Below, piece after piece: positions 54,089 to 62,270 of a stretch of DNA of 64,000 bases. This stretch comes from Helicobacter bilis. GTDB taxonomy: Bacteria; Campylobacterota; Campylobacteria; Campylobacterales; Helicobacteraceae. The stretch covers positions 434,001 to 498,000 of the forward strand of contig NZ_CP019645.1 of the NCBI RefSeq assembly GCF_001999985.1. The letters are read 5' to 3'. The position numbers were made by a program, and so were the translations under genes. The notes below the pieces were generated by a model. It was not told the origin of the DNA and did not search any database. It saw only the letters and a list, made by a program, of their open reading frames with translations. Numbering within the stretch: position 1 is the first letter of the stretch; each line of letters opens with the position of its first letter.

Positions 54089-56122
54089 TCATGCAAAATC
54101 TTGCTTGTTTAATAACCCCCCTTCAAATAAAAAAGCTGATGGCTTATATGAGGTTTTGCTATCTTGCTTTGCATAAGAGAGATAGAGATACTCCTTTGCC
54201 CTAGTTAAAGCTACATAAAAAAGTCGTCTTTCTTCTTCAATGCTTCCACCCCTTGCTGCAAGCTTATGATTTGGGAATCTACCATCCATTAAATCCACTA
54301 CAAATACACATGAAAACTCCAGCCCTTTACTCGCATGCACGCTTAAAAGATTTACCCCATCTTCCTCATTTATATCACTGCCACCAAGCACCATTGCATT
54401 TAAGAACGACTGGATATTAGAGTAGTTTTCACTGATATTACACAGGATATTAAGACGCGATAATAGCCTTTTTTTAGAATCTTCATAGAGTGTGTCATCT
54501 TGTTTTCCATCTTTAGTTTTTGAGCGATCTTTGAGTAGAGATTCTGTATAATTTTTATAAAGTGGTGTTTCTATTAGATTTTGCAATAGAGACCTTGGCG
54601 TGAAAATAGCATTATTTTCCTTATATGCGGTAAAAAAATCATTAAAAAACGAGGCTGCTTCATGCTCTATTTTAGGATGTGAAAAAAGCGGGTGTGAGTG
54701 AAAATCTTTGTGTAAAATGTTATTGAATCTAGAGCATTCCTCATGGCGAAAAAAGTCATCAAATAGCCCCAAACCGCTATTTATAGCCTTTTTTGGATAG
54801 CACTCTTTTGTTCTATCTGGTGTTAATAAACCCTTTTTACAATTCCCATGCCCTAGAATGATTAAGGCTTCAAAAATATCTTTTGCAATGCTATTCCCAA
54901 TACCTTTTGCATGGCTTAATATATGAATGTAGCTCATCATATCCCGCTCATTTGTAAGCACACTGCATAAACATAGTAAAAACTCAATCTCTTTAGAATC
55001 AAAAAAGCTCCCACTCCCCTTTCTCTTGCTACCAATATGAAGCGCTCTTAATGCTGCTTGCAGACCATCGGCACTGACATTATTACGATAAATAATAGCA
55101 AAATCATTATAGGGCAGCCCCTCTCTTTCATGTATCTCTTTTATCCGCTTTGCAATACCACTATATTGTGAAAACATATCTTCATACACAAGCACAGAGG
55201 GCAGGTGTGCTACGCCACTTTTTATCACCTCAAGGCTTTTTGGATAGATTCTAGGATTATGTGAGATGACTTTATTTGCAAGGTCTAAGATATGTTTGCC
55301 TGAGCGATAATTTTTACTCAAGGAAAAGACATTTGCATTTTGATAATTCTCCACAAAGTTTGTAATAATGCTAATATCTGCCCCATTAAACGCATAAATG
55401 CTTTGGTCATAATCCCCCACACAAAAAAGGCTTTGTGGTGAAATCGCACGAATGATAGAATCTTGCAAGGGATTAGTATCCTGATATTCATCACATAGCA
55501 CTTCAATATAGGGTATCTCGCCATTCTCTTTTAATCGCACCAACTCTTCTCTATATAAAAGCAATAAGTCATTATAATCCGCATAAGCATACTCTGCCTT
55601 TAGATTCTGAAACTCATCAAAAATATCTTCATAAATATCGATAAAATCCATCTGTTCTGCGTTTTTATTACTTAGCCATTCTCCATAGCTTTGATCTATT
55701 GTGCTGTTTTTATAAAGTGAGTATGAATCATAGAGATATTGATAGGAATAGGGTGCTTTATCAAACTTAAACTGCCGTCTATCATAAATGCTTTTAAATA
55801 GAATCTTTAGCTCTCGTGGCTGCTTAAGCGTGATTTTTTTATGCTCTTTTAAATAGCGGTAAGCGACACTATGAAATGTCCCTGCTTCAATCTTATTTGC
55901 TAATGTTTTATCAAATATCTTTCCCACTCGCTCAATCATTTCATGTGAAGCTTTATTTGTAAAAGTAAGCAGTAAAATCTCATGAGGTTTAATGCCCCGC
56001 TCAATTAAGGTTGCAATGCGTCCTACAATCGTTGAGGTTTTGCCTGTCCCAGCACTTGCTATTACAAGATTATGCCCTAAGGGGGCATTACATGCTTTGT
56101 ATTGCTCTTCATTTAATTTCAT
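54089..56122 (-). CDS. rep: UvrD/Rep-family superfamily I DNA helicase
   Basis: An ATP-driven 3'-5' helicase acting in replication restart or repair. Walker A is ASAGTGKTST (residues 23-32), motif Ia LLLTFTNKAS, motif II CDEYQDTNPLQ, motif III VGDYDQSIYAFNGA, motif IV LSKNYRS, motif V LLSVHASKGLEFSCVFV and motif VI RRLFYVALTRAKEYLYLS. Length 677 resembles both H. pylori Rep and UvrD; Rep is my preference from overall look and is not certain. It is followed on the same strand by no close gene. Confidence 0.88.
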   Translation of the reverse strand: MKLNEEQYKACNAPLGHNLVIASAGTGKTSTIVGRIATLIERGIKPHEILLLTFTNKASHEMIERVGKIFDKTLANKIEAGTFHSVAYRYLKEHKKITLKQPRELKILFKSIYDRRQFKFDKAPYSYQYLYDSYSLYKNSTIDQSYGEWLSNKNAEQMDFIDIYEDIFDEFQNLKAEYAYADYNDLLLLYREELVRLKENGEIPYIEVLCDEYQDTNPLQDSIIRAISPQSLFCVGDYDQSIYAFNGADISIITNFVENYQNANVFSLSKNYRSGKHILDLANKVISHNPRIYPKSLEVIKSGVAHLPSVLVYEDMFSQYSGIAKRIKEIHEREGLPYNDFAIIYRNNVSADGLQAALRALHIGSKRKGSGSFFDSKEIEFLLCLCSVLTNERDMMSYIHILSHAKGIGNSIAKDIFEALIILGHGNCKKGLLTPDRTKECYPKKAINSGLGLFDDFFRHEECSRFNNILHKDFHSHPLFSHPKIEHEAASFFNDFFTAYKENNAIFTPRSLLQNLIETPLYKNYTESLLKDRSKTKDGKQDDTLYEDSKKRLLSRLNILCNISENYSNIQSFLNAMVLGGSDINEEDGVNLLSVHASKGLEFSCVFVVDLMDGRFPNHKLAARGGSIEEERRLFYVALTRAKEYLYLSYAKQDSKTSYKPSAFLFEGGLLNKQDFA

Positions 56123-56216
56123 AATACGCCTTTGTTGATTGTATAATTTTATTTCTCAAATACTTTTTAACATTAAAATAATACTTGAATAAAATGATAA
56201 ACTAGGCAATGATAAA

Positions 56217-57059
56217 TCAAGACTCACTCACCCCAAAGGCTTCGTGTATATCTACTTTGCTTTCAAATGTATAGCCTAGAAGTGAAGTCTTTTGACAATG
56301 CAGCATTAATCGCTTTGCTTTTATTAAGCTTGTTTTATTATAGATAATATCGCCTATGATTGGGTGTTTAATGCTTTTTAGATGGATTCGTATTTGATGG
56401 GTTCTACCTGTTGGAATCTGCACGGATACAAGCGTGGTATGCGTAAAAGTTTGCAAGGGTGTAACTATGCTTTGTGCATGTAAGCCTTCATTATCTACAT
56501 AACTTTTTGCTTTAGAATCTTTTTGTGTGCTAATCTTTTTTTCAATATTTATTTCTTCATAGAGTTTGCCCTCAATTAAGGCAAAATACATTTTTTCCAC
56601 TTCTTTTTGCTTGAAAGCTTGGATTGCTTTTTGTCGCATTTTTTCATTTTTTGCAAGTAAAATCACGCCGCTTGTGTCTTTATCAAGGCGATTTATAAGC
56701 TTATAATGCGGATAGGTTTTAAGCAAACTATAGCTTTCAATCCCCACACTTTTATCAAGGGCTAGTATATCATCATCTTCAAATATCACGACACAAGGCG
56801 TAGTAAGCACTTCAAACTTTGTATTAAGCGGCAGTAAAGTCCTTGCGATAAGCAACCTTTTCCCCTTAATGCTTACCCTACCTGAATCAATTAAATCTTT
56901 TGCTTTATTTGTAGATATATTGCGTTGCAAGGCAAGTAGTTTATAAGCCTTTTCGCCTTGCTCTGTTCGTATGGGCTTTTTTGTGAGTATTTTTTGTGTT
57001 TTAGTTGTTGCATCTCTTTTAGCATGAGTTTTGTTTTTAGGTGCTTTTTTACGCTCCAT
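56217..57059 (-). CDS. RluA-family pseudouridine synthase
   Basis: Modifies uridines in rRNA or tRNA. The N-terminal part is basic with an S4-like segment (NISTNKAKDLIDSGRVSIKGKRL). The catalytic motif is YKLINRLDKDTSGVILLAKN (Asp of RLDKDTSG), followed by VEKMYFALIEG and PTGRTHQIRIHLKSIKHPIIGD. Length 280. The target position cannot be told from sequence alone. It follows the SLC13 transporter gene (upstream on the minus strand) by 25 bp. Confidence 0.88.
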   Translation of the reverse strand: MERKKAPKNKTHAKRDATTKTQKILTKKPIRTEQGEKAYKLLALQRNISTNKAKDLIDSGRVSIKGKRLLIARTLLPLNTKFEVLTTPCVVIFEDDDILALDKSVGIESYSLLKTYPHYKLINRLDKDTSGVILLAKNEKMRQKAIQAFKQKEVEKMYFALIEGKLYEEINIEKKISTQKDSKAKSYVDNEGLHAQSIVTPLQTFTHTTLVSVQIPTGRTHQIRIHLKSIKHPIIGDIIYNKTSLIKAKRLMLHCQKTSLLGYTFESKVDIHEAFGVSES

Positions 57060-57084
57060 AGTTATCCTTATTTAGAATCTAGTT

Positions 57085-58746
57085 TTAGCCAAGCGGTTTT
57101 ACTTCAAGGAAGCTCCACCAATACCACACAGAAAATAGCGTAACACACACAATGCCAACAAGGCTTAATAAAAAGCCAAAGCGTATCATATCCCATGCCT
57201 TAATTCCCCCTTGTGCGAAAACTATCGCATTAGGCGGTGTGCTAATAGGAATCATAAATGAAAAACTCGCACAAATAGTTACCACAAGCATAAGCAACAC
57301 ACGAGAAGTATCACTTAAAAATGGCTGTGTGGCGACTTCTATAATAGGCAAAAGTATGGCGATTAAAGCCGTAGTTGATAAAAATCCAGTCGCTATAATA
57401 GAAAACACACAAGCAAAAAAGATAAAAGCAATGAAAGGCAGACCATCAAAACGCGCAAAAAATGAGGTAAATGCCCCGCCAAGCTCTGCTTGTGAAAACG
57501 CAGTGGCAATGCAGAATCCAGCACCAAATAAAAAGATAATCTCATAAGGTATAGACTTTGTATCGTCCCAATCTAAAAAGCCAATTTTAGGGATAAACAT
57601 CATTAAGCCAAAAGCAAGTAAAATGACATTTTCATTAAAGCCAAGCCCATTATAAAATGGTCGTATCGGCGAGTTTAAAAGCAATATCACAAGTAAAGCA
57701 GCAATGAAAACTAAAAGTCTTTTATGCGTACCATTCACATGGATAGAATCAAATAGGCTAAGATTAAGGGGCTCTTCACTCACACCATAGGATAGAATCT
57801 TTATCATCATAAATAGCATTAAAAATGTAAGGGGCGCCATCATAAAAATCCAAGTTGTAAAGCTAATGCCGCTTAAACCTTGAGATTCTAAAAAGCCAAG
57901 ATAAATGAGATTGGGCGGACTGCCAATGGGCGTCGTAATGCCGCTAATACTTGCCCCAAAAGCTACTGCGAGTAAAAACCTTGTGCGTAAAATCTTATTA
58001 TCTGTAATTGACATAGCAACAGGGAGTAATAATAGGGCAACAGTGGAGTTTGATAACGCTGTCCCAAGTGCCACAGAAGCCACACCTAAGGCGGATATAA
58101 CGCCCTTTGTATTCTTTGGGAATCTTGCTAAAAACCATTTTGCTATCACTCTGTGGAGTCCTATCTTCTCTGTCGCGGTTGCTATCATAAAGCCACCTAA
58201 GAAGAGATAAATGATAGGATTAGCATAGTTTGCAGTGGCACTTTTTGTATCAAGTATGCCAAAGCTTGGGAATAAAATGATAGGAAGCAAGGATACAACG
58301 CCCATAGGCAATGCCTTATTCGTCCAAAGTGTTACAAGTAAGCCCATAATGCCTATAAGCGTTGAAACTTTCAAGGTTGCATGTAAATAGAAATATGCAA
58401 AGCAAAACACAATCGCACCTATAATAAGAGCTAAACCAACGCCAAGCAGGACGCCTAGAATCTTTTCTTGTTGTTTTTCTTCTTTTTGTGTTGTGTTTGC
58501 ATTATTTGTGTCTTCTGTTATTTGTTGTGGATTTATAGAATCTGTGTTATGTGTTTGGTTGCTTTGTTGTGATGAAGTTTCTGTGTTATTTGTAGATTCT
58601 AAAGTTTTAGAATCTAGCTTTTTGTCATATTGAGCCGTAGGCGAAATATCTTCTTTAGATTCCATATGAGATACTTCGCCTAAAGGCTTAGTATGATAAA
58701 TATTAGAATCTAGCTTCTCTCTATCCCTTGTGCTTGTATTTTGCAT
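57085..58746 (-). CDS. SLC13/DASS-family anion:Na+ symporter
   Basis: A membrane carrier for di/tricarboxylates or sulfate. It has about 12 spans with the family pattern TLWTNKALPMGVVSLLPIILFPSFGIL, NPIIYLFLGGFMIATATEK, ISGITTPIGSPPNLIYLGF and PISTPPNAIVFAQGGI (the two SNT-like/TP loops). The first 95 residues are hydrophilic and partly look like translated palindromic repeat (SNIYHTKPLGEVSHMESKEDISPTAQYDKKLD), so the ancestral start may lie nearer residue 90. The substrate is unknown. Confidence 0.85.
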   Translation of the reverse strand: MQNTSTRDREKLDSNIYHTKPLGEVSHMESKEDISPTAQYDKKLDSKTLESTNNTETSSQQSNQTHNTDSINPQQITEDTNNANTTQKEEKQQEKILGVLLGVGLALIIGAIVFCFAYFYLHATLKVSTLIGIMGLLVTLWTNKALPMGVVSLLPIILFPSFGILDTKSATANYANPIIYLFLGGFMIATATEKIGLHRVIAKWFLARFPKNTKGVISALGVASVALGTALSNSTVALLLLPVAMSITDNKILRTRFLLAVAFGASISGITTPIGSPPNLIYLGFLESQGLSGISFTTWIFMMAPLTFLMLFMMIKILSYGVSEEPLNLSLFDSIHVNGTHKRLLVFIAALLVILLLNSPIRPFYNGLGFNENVILLAFGLMMFIPKIGFLDWDDTKSIPYEIIFLFGAGFCIATAFSQAELGGAFTSFFARFDGLPFIAFIFFACVFSIIATGFLSTTALIAILLPIIEVATQPFLSDTSRVLLMLVVTICASFSFMIPISTPPNAIVFAQGGIKAWDMIRFGFLLSLVGIVCVTLFSVWYWWSFLEVKPLG

Positions 58747-58860
58747 AAAACCCCTTTATAAGACTAAAAGCAGGATTATAACAAAAAAGTATCGATTACA
58801 AAAGTCCTAGATATCATTTACATGTTATTAATGAGTAAGGTTTTAAGGCTAGATTCTAAA

Positions 58861-59370
58861 CTAACCATAAGTCAAAAGCAAAGCAGTGATAGCATAAATA
58901 AAATACAAAATACCATCAAGCATTTTAATACGCCATGAATAAATCGGTGTCAATAAATAGCTAATAAAAAGCACAAAGCCTAGCAATAAAAGCATATAAA
59001 TATCACGCAAATGCAATACATAAAGCACAATATAAGCAGCAATAATAAAAAGCGTATTGACAAGCAAGTATTTTAAACGCAACATAACAACACAAAAATG
59101 CAAAATCACAGCGACAAATAAAAAACCATTTTCAAAAAATGGATTATTTGCTAAAGATTCTGGAAAGCCCAAGTTAAAAACAGAAACAATAAAGACATAT
59201 AGCCCACTCATAATTAAGGCAATAAAAAGACTGACAAAAAGCCATGAAGTCTGCCCTGCGGTTGCACTATCCATGCCACTTTTTTCAAGGCTATGCTTTA
59301 GGGGTGTATAGAGTGGGATACCGCCTTGTTCTTCATTCTTTTCTTTTTTATTTTTCTTTTTAATAGACAT
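58861..59370 (-). CDS. Membrane protein, four predicted spans
   Basis: 169 residues: a charged N-terminus (SIKKKNKKEKNEE) with a SLEKSGMDSATAGQTSWLF segment, then hydrophobic spans at about 42-66, 80-98, 102-122 and 125-165. No motif recognised. It lies downstream of the DUF502 gene with 20 bp between, in a minus-strand group running from nrdA through rnr. Confidence 0.65.
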   Translation of the reverse strand: MSIKKKNKKEKNEEQGGIPLYTPLKHSLEKSGMDSATAGQTSWLFVSLFIALIMSGLYVFIVSVFNLGFPESLANNPFFENGFLFVAVILHFCVVMLRLKYLLVNTLFIIAAYIVLYVLHLRDIYMLLLLGFVLFISYLLTPIYSWRIKMLDGILYFIYAITALLLTYG

Positions 59371-59390
59371 ATTATTCTCTATTTAAGAAT

Positions 59391-59975
59391 CTATTTCATA
59401 CCAAAAGATACGACCTTTTTCAAACCATCACTCACACTCATTGACGACTTTTTCAGCTTATCTTTATGAATCCTTAATAAAAGCCCAGAAGTAGGTGGTG
59501 TAAGCGGACAAAATACCCAAAAATACTCCCCCTCTTCTTTTGTGATAAATCCTAGAATCTCCCCTTCACCAATCGTTACATAAGCAACCCCCAAATATTT
59601 ATCCTTTGAGCTGCCACCTATCATGCTGACTAGATCTTTAATCGTATAATACACACTTCCCATAACAGGAATCTTAGATAGCACCCACTCCCCAAGCTTC
59701 ACAAAAATGGCATTTTGACGCTTCTCAAATTTATATCCAATATAAAGGATAATCGCAAACATGACTAAGAGTAAGCCAATGCTTACAACAATGCTAGGAA
59801 GTGTTGTATCAAGATTCTCATTTGCTATCTTTTTCACAATAAAATGCACCATATCAAGTATGAGAATCCATATACCCTCCAAAATTCCAAATAAGAAGAA
59901 AAGTAGCCACACTACAACTGCAAATGGCAAAATCACCATTATGCCTTTACCCAAGATTCTAAATATTGCGTTCAT
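59391..59975 (-). CDS. DUF502 family membrane protein
   Basis: 194 residues with two N-terminal spans (about 8-32 and 60-84). The family core follows: SKIPVMGSVYYTIKDLVSMIGG, VAYVTIGEGEILGFIT and FCPLTPPTSGLLLRIHKDKLKKSSMSVSDGLKKVVSFGM (PTTPNPTSG-type motif, here PLTPPTSG). The function of DUF502 is not established. It starts 9 bp after the rnr stop and is probably co-transcribed. Confidence 0.85.
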   Translation of the reverse strand: MNAIFRILGKGIMVILPFAVVVWLLFFLFGILEGIWILILDMVHFIVKKIANENLDTTLPSIVVSIGLLLVMFAIILYIGYKFEKRQNAIFVKLGEWVLSKIPVMGSVYYTIKDLVSMIGGSSKDKYLGVAYVTIGEGEILGFITKEEGEYFWVFCPLTPPTSGLLLRIHKDKLKKSSMSVSDGLKKVVSFGMK

Positions 59976-59984
59976 ATATTCCCT

Positions 59985-62270
59985 TTATGTATTATTTTTT
60001 TGTATTATAGGCTCTGCTTTGAGGCTTAAAGTATTAAAATCGACACCAATTATTTGAATCTGTATAACTTCATGTGTGTTTATAACGCAATCCTTACAAT
60101 CAATCTCAACACTACAATAGCCAACTTTATGCAAAGGAAAACCATAGGCGACACTCTTTCTCACCATAAAGACTAAGGCTTCATCATTAAAAGGCACTAA
60201 GTCTTGTGCGTAGCGAAGCATTTTTAAGCGTTTATAATATGATTCTATAGAATCAAATTGCACTTCTCTCTTGTTGATATGGGCTAATATAGTCTTTGTT
60301 TCACGCATAATGTATTGTAATATTTTTGTGTTATTTTGTAAATGTGCTGTGATTAAGCGATGGACTAAAAGATCGCTATAACGGCGAATAGGCGAAGTGA
60401 AATGCGTATAAAATGGGAATCCTAATCCAAAATGCCCGATACTATTACTCATATAATTTGCTTTAGCAAAATGCCTTACAATGCAAAAATCTACAATATG
60501 CCTTTTATGCTTTTTTATCGCCTCTTTTTGTAAAGATTGTAGGGTAGTTAGCATACTATTGTGTTTTTTATTGCGTTTAGATTCTATGCTTTTATTGCCT
60601 ATATTCATATTTGATAAAACATTTAAAAGTTTGTAGAAATCCCTTTTATTTGGCTCTGCATGATTACGATAGATTCCATGTTTTATGCTGTGTAGATACA
60701 TTGCACTTGCTTGATTTGCAAGTAGCATTGCTTCTTCTACAATAGTGTGAGAAATATCTTTAGAATCTATTGTTATAGAATCTAGTTTTTCATCATCATC
60801 TACTTGTAAGGAAAAATCCCTTAACGCTAAATCGATCCCATTTTGCATACGCTTTTTGTATAATAAAACTGCAAGTTTTGAAAAAGCAAGTAAAGACTCT
60901 TCAATGGCTTGATTATTTATGGGTTTAGATTCTATATTTTTGCAAGATTTAGAATCTAGTCTAGATTCTAAAAAATGGCTGACTTGCTTATAATTGAGTG
61001 AAGCATGCGAGCAAATCACTGCTTTAAAGATTTGAGAATGCAGGACTTTTACATTTCTTTTATGCAGTTTTAAAGCCCAAACTAATGCTAGTCTCTTTTC
61101 ATCTTGCTTTAAGGAACAAGCATGAGAGCTTAGCTGTGGTGGCAACATGGGAAAGACTTTATTTGGAAAATACAGACTAAAAGCCCTATCCCTTGCTTCT
61201 TTATCTAAAGTGCTATCTAGAGAGACATAGCTGCTTACATCAGCGATTGCTACATATAAAATGCTATGTTTAGAATCATAATAAATCGCGTCATCATGAT
61301 CTTTTGCATTCACAGGGTCAATCGTGCAGAAAGGCAAATGTGTCAAATCATAGCGACATGTATTATCTAGTTGCTTTTTTATATGATTTTTAGGCAATGG
61401 TATAGATTCTGTATTCATAAAGCTTTTTGCCATATTTTCTGCTTCATTCAAGGCTTTTTGGCTAAAGTCTTTTGGTGTGTAGTCGTTGATATAGAGGGCT
61501 ATTTCTCTATCTAAACTGCCTTGTGTGAGATTCCCTAAAACTTCTGTTATCTCATGATTTTCATTAACTGCTATGAGTGTAAATTTTGGCAGGGCTTTTA
61601 GGGCTTTTTGTGTGGCTTTTACAGGTAGTATCATGCGGGTATTCAGGGCTTGTGCTACTATTCTTTTTTTGCGTTCTGTAATCATGCAAATATGTCTTGT
61701 TACTGCATTAGATTCTGTTGTTTTATGTTTTTTAGAATCTTGTTTTATGTGGCTTGTGTGTTGATTATTTGCATAATATAGATTCTTATTTATTATTATG
61801 TTTAGCCCATGTTTATAGTGTAATTCTAACTGCATGACTTTTTTATAGTCATGCTTTGGAATCTCTTGATATTTTTTAGAATCTTTTTTTATTCTAATAA
61901 GTAGTAAATCATGTATTTGCAATGGCTTTTTTGAAGTGAGTGCAACATAATAGATATAAGGATTTGTTCGTATAGAATCTTTTTGGGCTTGAAGTCTCTT
62001 ATAAGATATGCTAAAAAAGGCTTCTGTTAGCATGAGTTTATAGGAAGTGTCTGTATGTGGGATTTTCTCTAGTTTTGTAACTACCATAAATTTTACATCT
62101 TTTGGTAGAAAATAATATTCACCTTTTGTAGATATAAGTTTATTTTTACATTCATTTAAAAATGATTGTATAGTTTTGCTTGTCTTAATAGGCGTTTTGC
62201 TTAAAGCATGAAAAAGTGCGAGTTTCTTTGCATATTCTTTTGTGCCATTTTTTATTGACAATTTACGCAC
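59985..62270 (-). CDS. rnr: Ribonuclease R (RNB/S1 3'-5' exoribonuclease)
   Basis: Degrades structured RNA from the 3' end. Cold-shock-like N-terminal domains are followed by the RNB catalytic core with FCTIDPVNAKDHDDAIYY (metal-binding aspartates) and YVAIADVSSYVSLDSTLDKEARDRAFSLYFPNKVFPMLPPQLS. Further on are AMLLANQASAMYL, HFTSPIRRYSDLLVHRLI and a C-terminal S1-like domain. At 761 residues it is longer than H. pylori RNase R owing to small D-S-K insertions (HIKQDSKKHKTTESN; LDSKSCKNIESK). Its start overlaps the nrdA end by 19 bases. Confidence 0.92.
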   Translation of the reverse strand: MRKLSIKNGTKEYAKKLALFHALSKTPIKTSKTIQSFLNECKNKLISTKGEYYFLPKDVKFMVVTKLEKIPHTDTSYKLMLTEAFFSISYKRLQAQKDSIRTNPYIYYVALTSKKPLQIHDLLLIRIKKDSKKYQEIPKHDYKKVMQLELHYKHGLNIIINKNLYYANNQHTSHIKQDSKKHKTTESNAVTRHICMITERKKRIVAQALNTRMILPVKATQKALKALPKFTLIAVNENHEITEVLGNLTQGSLDREIALYINDYTPKDFSQKALNEAENMAKSFMNTESIPLPKNHIKKQLDNTCRYDLTHLPFCTIDPVNAKDHDDAIYYDSKHSILYVAIADVSSYVSLDSTLDKEARDRAFSLYFPNKVFPMLPPQLSSHACSLKQDEKRLALVWALKLHKRNVKVLHSQIFKAVICSHASLNYKQVSHFLESRLDSKSCKNIESKPINNQAIEESLLAFSKLAVLLYKKRMQNGIDLALRDFSLQVDDDEKLDSITIDSKDISHTIVEEAMLLANQASAMYLHSIKHGIYRNHAEPNKRDFYKLLNVLSNMNIGNKSIESKRNKKHNSMLTTLQSLQKEAIKKHKRHIVDFCIVRHFAKANYMSNSIGHFGLGFPFYTHFTSPIRRYSDLLVHRLITAHLQNNTKILQYIMRETKTILAHINKREVQFDSIESYYKRLKMLRYAQDLVPFNDEALVFMVRKSVAYGFPLHKVGYCSVEIDCKDCVINTHEVIQIQIIGVDFNTLSLKAEPIIQKNNT